This document shows positions 1 to 5,456 of a stretch of 5,456 nt of DNA, one piece after another. The stretch is from positions 1 through 5,456 of the forward strand of contig DPBN01000318.1 in assembly GCA_003516955.1 (NCBI GenBank). Direction: 5' to 3'. Made by a program: the position numbers and the translations under genes. Position 1 is the stretch's first letter; the number at the start of each line of letters is the position of its first letter. Under the pieces are notes generated by a model. That model was given only the letters and a program-made list of their open reading frames with translations, had not been told where the DNA came from and did no database searches. Source of the DNA: Armatimonadota bacterium (GTDB lineage Bacteria > Armatimonadota > Fimbriimonadia > Fimbriimonadales > Fimbriimonadaceae).

Positions 1-675
1 GAGTGGGCGGCTTGGGCCGCCAATTGCGGCCTCGACGTGCTCTGGGGCGTTCCCCACCCGGGCGACCCTGCCGAGGCCGAGCAGCACCTCCGCAACCGCC
101 GGCACCCGCTCCTGTACGCACCGTCCCTCGCCTCCAAGGTGAGGTGCGTGCCCTGGCCCGAGTTCCTCGAGCGGGTTGCCGGGGCGCAGTGGGTCCTCGG
201 CTGCCACGACGGCTCGCCGGAGACCCTCGCCGTGCAGTTCCTGGCGGCACAGACCAGGCTGGCCCCACGACAGACCGTGTTCCTGAGCCTCCCCGCAGCC
301 AAGCTCGAATCGGTGGTCCGGCTCGGCGGCGCCGAGGCCCTCGCCCGCCGGACGTTCGGCTTGAGGCTCTATCCCGACGCTCGGCGAACGCGGCTGGTGG
401 GGCTGGTTGCGCCCGAAGGTGCCCTCGCCGAGGAGCGGAGGCCCGTGGCCGATTTCTGGGATCGGACCCTTGGCAAGCGCGTCGCTTGGTACCCCGATGC
501 GGTCGGCTCCGGCGGGTGGGCCCTGTGGGTGGCGTCCGCCCTCCAGGCGGTTGCGATCGCGGAGCGGCTGCAGCTGCCGGTCGGGACGGCCGACCGGCTG
601 ACCCAGCGCCTCGGCCTGGCGCGAGACGGCCTGTTCACCGACATGGACCGGCTCGGCCTGGACCGCATCCTGTAG
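1..675 (+). CDS. N-terminal fragment of the FadN-like protein, ending at the amber codon
   Basis: This is open from the window edge for 224 codons, so the true start lies upstream; the ATG-less beginning makes any internal start (for example GTG at 37) artificial. It covers the end of the 3-hydroxyacyl-CoA dehydrogenase NAD domain and most of the first C-terminal domain. In family members this stretch carries SSNTSG, GTHFFNPPR, LLEIIP and a catalytic Asn. Here the matching places read FLSLPAA, GLRLYPDAR, LVGLVAP and DAVGSGGWAL. The Ser, His, Glu and Asn of the active site are therefore aligned by eye with Leu, Arg, Gly and Trp. The fragment stops after GLDRIL, in the middle of the substrate-binding helical domain, so a protein ending here would probably fold poorly. 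The reading frame is confirmed by the homology and by G/C in most third codon positions. Confidence 0.7.
   Translation, partial: EWAAWAANCGLDVLWGVPHPGDPAEAEQHLRNRRHPLLYAPSLASKVRCVPWPEFLERVAGAQWVLGCHDGSPETLAVQFLAAQTRLAPRQTVFLSLPAAKLESVVRLGGAEALARRTFGLRLYPDARRTRLVGLVAPEGALAEERRPVADFWDRTLGKRVAWYPDAVGSGGWALWVASALQAVAIAERLQLPVGTADRLTQRLGLARDGLFTDMDRLGLDRIL
673..675 (+). other. In-frame TAG (amber) inside the FadN-like reading frame
   Basis: The codon after GLDRIL is TAG and the next codons (CTG GCC TCC) continue the same frame and the same domain: family members read GLDTLxHVA across this point and this gene reads GLDRIL-stop-LAS. No base insertion or deletion is needed to restore the frame. A single substitution from CAG, AAG, GAG, TGG or TAC/TAT would create it. 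Nothing in the flanks looks like a SECIS or a pyrrolysine insertion element, and no suppressor tRNA or pyl gene is in the window. Confidence 0.85.
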
Positions 676-720
676 CTGGCCTCCCTCCTGGCCGACGGAA
701 TCGCCGACTGGGACCTCGCC

Positions 721-2079
721 GTGCCCCGGCCCTTGGCCGTCCTGGTCGACCGGGGATGGACCGGGGCGGCCGTCGGTCGCGGCTTCTACCGCACCGAGGC
801 CCCCCGCGAGACGATGCCGCTGGACCTTGCGACCTGCGCGTACCGCGAGCCCTCCGAGGAGCCCGCTTCCCCCGATCCCCATCCGCCCTCCCTGGACCGC
901 ATCCGTGCCCTGGCCACCGAACGCTCGCCCGAAGGAGAGTTCGCGAAGCTGTGGGTGACCGCCGTCGCCCGATTCGCCGTCCGATGGCGCCCGGAAGCGG
1001 CGCGGACGGCCTGGGAGCTGGATGCCGCGCTGGAGGATGGATTCGGCTGGCGCATCGGACCGCTGAAGCTCGCACAAGCCTTCCTGCCCTCACAGGAGGC
1101 TGCGGAGACCCCGTACTACGGCCCAGGCAAGACGCGGGTGTTCGGAGGCGCTTGGGCGGCCGTCGTCCGCCCCGAGGGATGCGAACCTCTTCGGGAACTG
1201 GCCGTCATCGAGGAGCTGCCGGCCCTGACGGTTCGGCAGGGCTCCTCCGCCATCGTGCTCTGCCTCAAGCCACTTCCGCTGGGCAGGATGGACACCGAGA
1301 CCGTGCACAGGCTGACGGAATCCTTGGAGAACCTTCCCGACCGGAGCGCGCTGTTGGCGGCCCCGGAAGGTTGGCCGACCCACCTGGATGTCGGACGGCT
1401 CTTGAAGCTGCGCCTTGCGGGCGACACCGCCGCTCTCACCGCCGAACTCGAGGCGTTCGACCGACTCTGCCAGCTGGTCCGTCGGAAGGTGCGAGCCAGT
1501 CTGATCGCCGAGCAGTGCCTCGGGGCGGGGCTCTCGCTGGCGCTGTCCGCACCCCTAGCCGTCGCGGCGCGCAGCGCCTCGGTCGGTTTCCCCGACGTGC
1601 GGCTCGGCCTTCCGCCAGTCGGACTCGGGCCGCTGTTGCCGGCCCAGCACGCGCTCCAGAGGGGAGCCGCCAAGCTCGTGCGGCTGTGCCGTACGGTGTT
1701 CGCAGGCGACGCCTGCTGGAACGCCGTCCTCGCGGCCGAGCTCGGCCTGCTCCGCGACACCGATCTGCTCGCCGTCAACCCCGATCGCCTGATCGAAGCC
1801 GTCCGCGACGCCGGCGACCCGGAGGAGCCAGCCGGACCGCCCCTGTGCGACGGCGAGAGGTTCTACGCCCAAGCCCTCTTCGAGCAGAGATCCTCGCCCG
1901 GAGCGACGGCGCACGACGGCAGGGTCGCGCAGCTGATCAAGGCGGCATGGAGCCAATCGACCACGATCGAGGATGGTCTGGCCCGCCAGCGCGCCGCGTT
2001 CGTCGAGGCCATCGGACTGGCGCTCACTCAGGCTAGGATCCGCGGTTTCCTGGCCACTGGCCGTCCCCTCCGCAACTAA
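721..2079 (+). CDS. C-terminal fragment of the FadN-like protein: second dehydrogenase C-domain plus crotonase domain
   Basis: Homology begins directly after the amber codon (676). GTG at 721 is only the first plausible restart and has no convincing ribosome site, so independent translation is doubtful. Counting from 721 (452 aa): residues 1-24 finish the first dehydrogenase C-domain (RGWTGAAVGRGFYR). About 72-122 form the second one (GFGWRIGP at 108-115). About 159-345 form the crotonase domain, and a helical tail ends in ALTQARIRGFLATGRPLRN. In the crotonase core the usual GGGxE is GAGLS (268-272), so the first catalytic Glu is Ser. The second Glu is Asp292 in FPDVRLGL. The oxyanion-hole segment normally reading VGANL is PEGWPTHL (215-222). 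The stop is TAA at 2077-2079, 52 bp before the foldase gene on the same strand. Confidence 0.68.
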   Translation: MPRPLAVLVDRGWTGAAVGRGFYRTEAPRETMPLDLATCAYREPSEEPASPDPHPPSLDRIRALATERSPEGEFAKLWVTAVARFAVRWRPEAARTAWELDAALEDGFGWRIGPLKLAQAFLPSQEAAETPYYGPGKTRVFGGAWAAVVRPEGCEPLRELAVIEELPALTVRQGSSAIVLCLKPLPLGRMDTETVHRLTESLENLPDRSALLAAPEGWPTHLDVGRLLKLRLAGDTAALTAELEAFDRLCQLVRRKVRASLIAEQCLGAGLSLALSAPLAVAARSASVGFPDVRLGLPPVGLGPLLPAQHALQRGAAKLVRLCRTVFAGDACWNAVLAAELGLLRDTDLLAVNPDRLIEAVRDAGDPEEPAGPPLCDGERFYAQALFEQRSSPGATAHDGRVAQLIKAAWSQSTTIEDGLARQRAAFVEAIGLALTQARIRGFLATGRPLRN

Positions 2080-2122
2080 TCGTCCTTTGGATCGTCTCTT
2101 GCCATTGAGCCCGTTCGGCTCT

Positions 2123-2128
2123 GGAGGG
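2123..2128 (+). promoter_or_regulatory. Ribosome binding site deciding the foldase start
   Basis: GGAGGG lies 3 bases (4 from GGAGG) before GTG at 2132. It is the only strong Shine-Dalgarno match near the start of this gene, and it places translation immediately before a basic-hydrophobic signal sequence. The frame is open much further upstream (to 1973), but that stretch overlaps the FadN-like gene and encodes Arg/Ser/Pro-rich sequence without homology. An in-frame TTG at 2105 is the only nearby alternative. Confidence 0.65.
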
Positions 2129-2131
2129 TCC

Positions 2132-3106
2132 GTGTTCAGGAAGCTTGCATCGTTCGTCGTGTTCGTCTCCGCCTGCCTCGGTTCGGCGCAGCTCGACCCC
2201 AGCCGTGTGGTCGCGGTGGTCAACGGCGAGGAGATCAAGGCCGCTGAGTACTACCAGCGCATGGAGTTTCTGCCAGGAGTGGGCAAGCGCATCGGCGACC
2301 GGTTCGCGGAACTGCCGCCGGGCTTCCTGACGCTGGAGCAGCTGATCACCGAGCGGCTCGTGCTGCAGCTGGCACGGAACAAGGGGTGCCTTCCGACCGA
2401 CTCGGAGGTGCAGGCCGAGTTCGAGCGGATGAAGAAGGAGGACCCCAACCTCGTCCAGCGGTGGACGTCCTCCGGCCGAACCCTGCCGGAACTGCTGTAC
2501 GACGTGAAGGTGAACCTAGCCGGCTTCAAGCTGAAGACCTTCGGCATCACGATCACCGACCAGGAGGTCCAGGACTTCTACAAAAAGAACCCTTCGATGT
2601 TCACCGTGGAGAAGCGCTACAAGCTCCGGGTGATCGTCGTCGATGCCGCCACCAGACAGAAGGTGGACGAGGACCTCAAGGCCGGCAAGCCCTTCGCCGA
2701 GGTAGCCAAGCAGTGGAGCATGGACCTCACCAAGGTCGAGGGGGGCTTGGTCGGTGCCGTGCCGGCCTCGCGGCTCAACGAGACGGTGCGCAACGCCGTG
2801 TCGAACACCCGCATCGGCCAGACGACCGACTGGATCGTGAACGGCGAGCGCCACGCCAAGTTCCTGCTGGAGGACGTTCTGCCGCAGCAGGTTCTGCCCT
2901 TGGACGACAAGCTCAAAGCCGACATCCGCAAGCGACTGATGCTCGATCGCGGCAACGTCCGCAACAACGTGCAGAAGGAGATGGCCGACCTGCGCGCCAA
3001 GTCCAAGATCGACATCAAGAACCCGGAGTTCTCGCAGCTCTACGACCGCATGATCGGGACATACCTCGCCCAGGAGACGGCCAAGGGCCAAGGGACCAAG
3101 CCCTGA
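2132..3106 (+). CDS. SurA/PrsA-like extracytoplasmic foldase with parvulin-type domain
   Basis: This 324-residue protein should act outside the cytoplasmic membrane as a chaperone or peptidyl-prolyl isomerase for exported proteins. Residues 1-20 form a short signal sequence (Arg-Lys, then a hydrophobic LASFVVFVSACLG core). VSAC at 12-15 fits a lipobox, so it could be a lipoprotein like PrsA; cleavage after GSA (17-19) is the alternative. Residues 25-155 resemble the SurA N-domain (VVAVVNGEEI, then helices). About 158-250 are parvulin-like: FAEVAKQWSMD (188-198), GG at 204-205 and a late His241. The early parvulin His of the HIL motif is replaced: KLRVIVV at 164-170. Residues 255-292 form a charged helical segment that returns to the N-domain in SurA-type folds. 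GTG at 2132 is chosen for its GGAGG site and signal peptide. Its TGA overlaps the mazG ATG by one base. The fold family is clear; isomerase activity is uncertain. Confidence 0.85.
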   Translation: MFRKLASFVVFVSACLGSAQLDPSRVVAVVNGEEIKAAEYYQRMEFLPGVGKRIGDRFAELPPGFLTLEQLITERLVLQLARNKGCLPTDSEVQAEFERMKKEDPNLVQRWTSSGRTLPELLYDVKVNLAGFKLKTFGITITDQEVQDFYKKNPSMFTVEKRYKLRVIVVDAATRQKVDEDLKAGKPFAEVAKQWSMDLTKVEGGLVGAVPASRLNETVRNAVSNTRIGQTTDWIVNGERHAKFLLEDVLPQQVLPLDDKLKADIRKRLMLDRGNVRNNVQKEMADLRAKSKIDIKNPEFSQLYDRMIGTYLAQETAKGQGTKP

Positions 3107-4083
3107 TGGTTCGGTTCCTGCATCTTCCCTCCCCCGCTCCCGAGGAGTGGCCCCAGGATCTTTGGCAAGAGCTGAGGGCGGCCGCTTCGCTCTACTGGCT
3201 CGGCCAGCCGGACCGCTCCTTCGAGGCCCTGCACCGCCAGGGCCTTCCGCTCCAAAAGGTGTCGGGCGAAGTCCCCGACGGGGCGACCGTGCTGCTCCCC
3301 GCACCCGGCCGAGGCCCCCTGGAAGACGCCGTCTGGGTCGTCGATCGGCTGCTCGGCCCGGGAGGCTGCCCTTGGGACCAGCAGCAGACCCACGCGTCGC
3401 TCCGCCGCCACCTGCTGGAGGAAGCCTACGAGGTCATCGAGGCCATCGACGCCGAGGACTGGGACAAGCTGCGCGAAGAGCTGGGCGACCTGCTGATGCA
3501 ACCCCTCATGCACGCTCAGATGGAGAAGCTCCAGGGGCGGTTCGACATCCACGACGTGGCCAACGACCTCGTGGACAAACTCGTCCGTCGCCACCCCCAT
3601 GTCTTCGGTGACCGGGAGGTGGCCGATGCCGAGGAGGTGCTGCGCAACTGGGACAGCATCAAGCAGAGGGAGAAGGGCGGCGCGCCGGAGTCGATCCTGG
3701 CCGGCGTTCCCAAGGCGATGGCGGCGCTCCTGAGGGCCTACGAGGTCAGCAAGCGCGCGGCCCGCGTGGGGTTCGAATGGCCCGACCTGGAATCCGTCTT
3801 CGACAAGCTTCGCGAAGAGGAACGGGAGCTGCGGGAGGCCGTGGCTTCGGGCCTTGAGAGCGAGGTCGTCGCCGAGGTCGGAGACCTGCTGTTCACGGTC
3901 GTCAACATCGCCCGTTGGGTCGGCGTCGACCCGGAGAACGCCCTGCGTCAGATGCTGGACCGCTTCACGGCACGGTTCCAAGAGATGGAGCGACAGGCTG
4001 GCAAGCCCTTGGTCGAGCTCACTCCCCAGGAATGGGACGAGCTCTGGAACCGCTCCAAGCGCGACCTCGCTCAAGGGCGGTGA
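3106..4083 (+). CDS. mazG: Nucleoside triphosphate pyrophosphohydrolase MazG (two MazG domains, N-terminal extension)
   Basis: MazG hydrolyses (d)NTPs to the monophosphate and pyrophosphate in the cytoplasm, cleaning nucleotide pools and, in E. coli, influencing ppGpp levels. The protein has 325 residues against 263 in E. coli. Residues 1-75 are an extension I do not recognise. Domain 1 spans about 76-190: GPGGCPWDQQQTH (84-96), metal-binding EEAYE (105-109) with ELGD (125-128), and KLVRRHPHVFGD (158-169). A linker runs through NWDSIKQREK. Domain 2 spans about 205-320: GFEW (222-225), EEERE (237-241), EVGDLLF (257-263), VNIAR (266-270). Both EExxE...ExxD metal sites are intact, so activity is expected. 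The ATG shares its A with the upstream TGA (TGATG), and AGGGA lies 10 bases before it, which suggests translational coupling with the foldase gene. The stop is 4 bp from the stop of the convergent DUF255 gene. Confidence 0.95.
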   Translation: MVRFLHLPSPAPEEWPQDLWQELRAAASLYWLGQPDRSFEALHRQGLPLQKVSGEVPDGATVLLPAPGRGPLEDAVWVVDRLLGPGGCPWDQQQTHASLRRHLLEEAYEVIEAIDAEDWDKLREELGDLLMQPLMHAQMEKLQGRFDIHDVANDLVDKLVRRHPHVFGDREVADAEEVLRNWDSIKQREKGGAPESILAGVPKAMAALLRAYEVSKRAARVGFEWPDLESVFDKLREEERELREAVASGLESEVVAEVGDLLFTVVNIARWVGVDPENALRQMLDRFTARFQEMERQAGKPLVELTPQEWDELWNRSKRDLAQGR

Positions 4084-4112
4084 CGGCTCAGGGCAACAGC
4101 ACGCCGGTCACC
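4079..4112 (+). terminator. Possible imperfect hairpin across the convergent gene ends
   Basis: GGTGAC-GGC (4079-4087) can pair with GCC-G-GTCACC (4103-4112), giving nine base pairs with one bulged G and a 15-base loop. It covers the mazG stop and the last codons of the opposing gene. On the + strand it is followed by CCTCTTCTCC, only a weak pyrimidine tract with no U run, so intrinsic termination is uncertain. Because the two stops are 4 bp apart, any terminator for either gene must sit inside the other gene, and this is the best candidate I see. Confidence 0.3.
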
Positions 4113-5456
4113 CTCTTCTCCGCAGGCCGGAGGCACTCGGTCTCCGTGCAGGGCTGATAGGTGAGCCGAAGCTCGAACTCCGCCGGAAGCGACGGGGCGG
4201 AGAGCACCAGCGGCACCGCAACGCCCCCCTCGAGCCGATCGCCCACGGACTCCGGCCACGCCGGCTCCACCGCACACCCATCGGCCGCGAGCGCGGTCGG
4301 CGTCAGCCAGCGCGCAGGCGGGTTCGGGCCATTGAGGTGCAAGCCCTCGGGCACATGAATCCTGAGGGTCGCCCGGCCCTTGCCATCCGCATCGGCCTTC
4401 ACCTCGCGCGGCTCGAGCTCCACCCGAACCTCCCCGATCGGTGCGGGGTGGGCGGGGGCCGCCTCCGGCTCCGAGCTGGACCTAGGGGACGCGGACCTGC
4501 CGGCCAGCCACAGCAACAGCGCATCCAGCAACCCCTCGCAGCTCTGCGGCCCGCGTTCCATCCACCCTTGGAAGGCCCGCAGGGTCCGTTCGGCGCGCTC
4601 CTCGTCGCCCAGCTCCAAAGCCAGCCTCGCGGCCACGCTGTTCGCGCTGGGGATGGGCTGATCGAACACGGGCTTCATGCGGCCGAAGAGGACCTCATGC
4701 CGACCCTCGGTGGCGAAGAACCCGCCGTTGCGGTCGTCCCAGAAGCGCTCGGTCATCGAGCGGTAGACCCGCTCGGCCTGCTGCCGCCACTTCGGGTCGC
4801 CCGTAGCCTCGTGCAGGGCCTCCAAGCCCCAAGCGAGGAACGCGTAGTCCTCGAGGAACCCGACGCCCTGCGGCTGGTCCTCGAAGATCAACCGAGGCAG
4901 ACCCCCTGTCCGCTCGAACTCGAGGAGGAGCCTGTTCGCCGCGGCGGCTGCCTCAGCCATGAATCCGGCCCTGGCGAGCCCGCGGATGGCGAGACCGTTC
5001 CATCCGACGAGGCACTTGGTGTCGGTCATCGGACGCGGCCGCCTGGTCCGGACCTCCAACAGCCGGTCCAGCTGCTCGTCGAACTGCGAGGCGATCGGCT
5101 CGCTCAGGGCGAGGATGTTCTTCCCCGTCGTGCGGCCCGTCGCCTCGTCCTCGTAGTTGCCGTTGGCCTCGAGTCCGAAGGCGGCCGCAACCGCCAGAGT
5201 CGACGGCCCCAGGGCATCCTGCACCTCCTTCAGCGACCAAACGTAGAACCAACCCTCCTCCCCCTCGCTGTCCGCGTCGATCGCGGAGTAGAAGAGGCCG
5301 TTGGGCGCCCGCATCTCGCGGAGCATCCATCGGGCGGTTCGATCCGCCGTACGCCGGAACTCCTTGGCCGCCTCCGGCACCTGGCCCTCCATCATGTCGG
5401 CCGCGCGCGAGTAGGCGGCCAATAGGAGCGCGTTGTCGTACAGCATCTTCTCGAAG
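4088..5456 (-). CDS. YyaL/DUF255 (SPATA20-like) protein, C-terminal part, with added DsbD N-terminal-like domain
   Basis: The gene runs leftward and is cut by the right edge: the first full codons in the window read FEKMLYDN, the junction where the N-terminal thioredoxin-like DUF255 domain meets the alpha/alpha barrel, so the thioredoxin part is outside. Counting from the Met of EKMLYDN (5446), family signatures are GLFYSAIDADSEGEEGWFYVW (50-70), GNYED (96-100), TKCLVGWNGLAI (143-154) and FLEDYAFL (197-204). The barrel ends near 315. A Ser/Pro/Ala-rich linker (316-337) leads to a domain resembling the periplasmic N-terminal domain of DsbD. It reads HVPEGLHLNGPNPP (364-377), RWLTPT (379-384) and LTYQPCTETECLRP (428-441), with Cys433 and Cys438 as a CX4C pair. 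DUF255 proteins have no firmly established biochemical role; the added domain suggests thiol-disulfide exchange, possibly outside the cytoplasm, but the signal peptide region is not visible. Family assignment is strong, the C-terminal domain moderately so. Confidence 0.9.
   Translation of the reverse strand, partial: FEKMLYDNALLLAAYSRAADMMEGQVPEAAKEFRRTADRTARWMLREMRAPNGLFYSAIDADSEGEEGWFYVWSLKEVQDALGPSTLAVAAAFGLEANGNYEDEATGRTTGKNILALSEPIASQFDEQLDRLLEVRTRRPRPMTDTKCLVGWNGLAIRGLARAGFMAEAAAAANRLLLEFERTGGLPRLIFEDQPQGVGFLEDYAFLAWGLEALHEATGDPKWRQQAERVYRSMTERFWDDRNGGFFATEGRHEVLFGRMKPVFDQPIPSANSVAARLALELGDEERAERTLRAFQGWMERGPQSCEGLLDALLLWLAGRSASPRSSSEPEAAPAHPAPIGEVRVELEPREVKADADGKGRATLRIHVPEGLHLNGPNPPARWLTPTALAADGCAVEPAWPESVGDRLEGGVAVPLVLSAPSLPAEFELRLTYQPCTETECLRPAEKRVTGVLLP

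Larger units (their letters stand above)
1..2079 (+). pseudogene. FadN-like 3-hydroxyacyl-CoA dehydrogenase/enoyl-CoA hydratase, 5'-truncated by the window and interrupted by an amber codon
   Basis: Read in frame 1 through one TAG, this is the greater part of a FadN-type fusion: dehydrogenase NAD-domain end, two dehydrogenase C-terminal domains, then a C-terminal enoyl-CoA hydratase (crotonase) domain. FadN enzymes hydrate enoyl-CoA and oxidise the 3-hydroxyacyl-CoA in cytoplasmic beta-oxidation. Landmarks: FTDMDRLGLD (family FRTxDxVGLD), RGWTGAAVGRGFYR (family RGWLGxKTGQGFYK), GFGWRIGP (family GFGWELGP), a crotonase core ending VRLGLPPVGLG, and the terminal TGRPLRN (family TGKPLRN). The NAD-binding GxGxxG would lie upstream of the window. 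Compared by eye, the catalytic dehydrogenase residues and the first crotonase glutamate are replaced, so activity is doubtful even if the stop is read through. Codon bias and frame stay intact after the TAG, so the stop looks recent, is suppressed, or is an error. Gene identity is secure; whether it is truly a pseudogene is less so. Confidence 0.75.

Noticed and set aside
3..2036. A 677-codon open frame in frame 3 across the FadN-like locus with no stop at the amber position
   Set aside because: It is Arg/Pro/Gly-rich, shows no domain motifs, and arises because frame 1 has G/C-rich third positions. Clear FadN motifs are in frame 1.
2107..2121. Small inverted repeat GAGCC-CGTTC-GGCTC in the 52 bp gap before the foldase gene
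   Set aside because: The stem has only five pairs, is not followed by a T run and sits right before the ribosome site. It is not convincing as a terminator or riboswitch.
1973..2131. Upstream extension of the foldase frame to an ATG at 1973
   Set aside because: It would overlap the FadN-like C-terminus by about 107 bases, encodes Arg/Ser/Pro-rich sequence and would bury the signal peptide. GTG at 2132 has GGAGG.
2080..2131. Search for a promoter between the FadN-like gene and the foldase
   Set aside because: No pair of -35/-10 elements with sensible spacing stands out in this short GC-rich gap, so none is called.
3040..4074. Long antisense open frame opposite mazG (344 codons)
   Set aside because: It is a typical high-GC mirror of the mazG codons, with no recognisable motif or ribosome site, and the + strand MazG assignment is unambiguous.
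3854..5425. Long + strand open frame (523 codons) over the mazG end and the DUF255 gene
   Set aside because: It is the antisense shadow of the DUF255 gene. The - strand frame carries all the family motifs.
1..5456. CRISPR repeats, insertion sequences, tRNA or rRNA genes
   Set aside because: No regularly spaced repeats, terminal inverted repeats, transposase motifs or RNA gene signatures were seen; nearly all sequence is explained by four protein-coding loci.

Overview
The window is a GC-rich bacterial chromosomal fragment (GC estimated by eye at about two-thirds) with almost no non-coding DNA. Three genes lie on the + strand and one convergent gene on the - strand is cut by the right edge. 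GTG starts, a strong GGAGG ribosome site, a stop/start overlap and G/C-rich third codon positions all fit a high-GC bacterium. I see no rRNA, tRNA, mobile element or other marker that fixes the phylum. Armatimonadota or a neighbouring phylum is only a guess from the mix of domain architectures.

Left part (1-2079, +): the 3' portion of a fused 3-hydroxyacyl-CoA dehydrogenase/enoyl-CoA hydratase of the FadN type, the beta-oxidation enzyme with the hydratase domain at the C-terminus. It is interrupted by one in-frame amber codon at 673-675. Homology continues in the same frame on both sides down to the family's typical ending (TGRPLRN). By-eye comparison indicates that nearly all catalytic residues of both activities are replaced. 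It is therefore either a decaying paralog or a non-enzymatic derivative with a recent nonsense mutation, a readthrough codon or a sequencing error.

Middle (2132-3106, +): a secreted or lipid-anchored SurA/PrsA-like foldase with a degenerate parvulin domain, starting at a GTG behind GGAGG. Next (3106-4083, +): a full two-domain MazG nucleotide pyrophosphohydrolase with an extra N-terminal segment of about 75 residues. Its ATG shares one base with the foldase stop, so the two are probably translationally coupled. The three + strand genes are closely spaced (52 bp, then a 1-base overlap) and could form one transcript, but no shared pathway is evident: lipid metabolism (degenerate), extracytoplasmic folding and nucleotide-pool cleaning.

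Right part (4088-5456, -): the C-terminal part of a YyaL/DUF255 (SPATA20-like) protein. It carries the alpha/alpha barrel region followed by an added domain resembling the N-terminal periplasmic domain of DsbD, with a CX4C pair. Its N-terminal thioredoxin-like domain is outside the window. Its stop is only 4 bp from the mazG stop, and an imperfect hairpin spans the junction.

The most noteworthy points are the amber-interrupted, catalytically stripped FadN-like gene and the DUF255-DsbD-alpha fusion. I do not see a defence system, mobile element, CRISPR array or RNA gene, and nothing here supports a wholly new multi-gene system.
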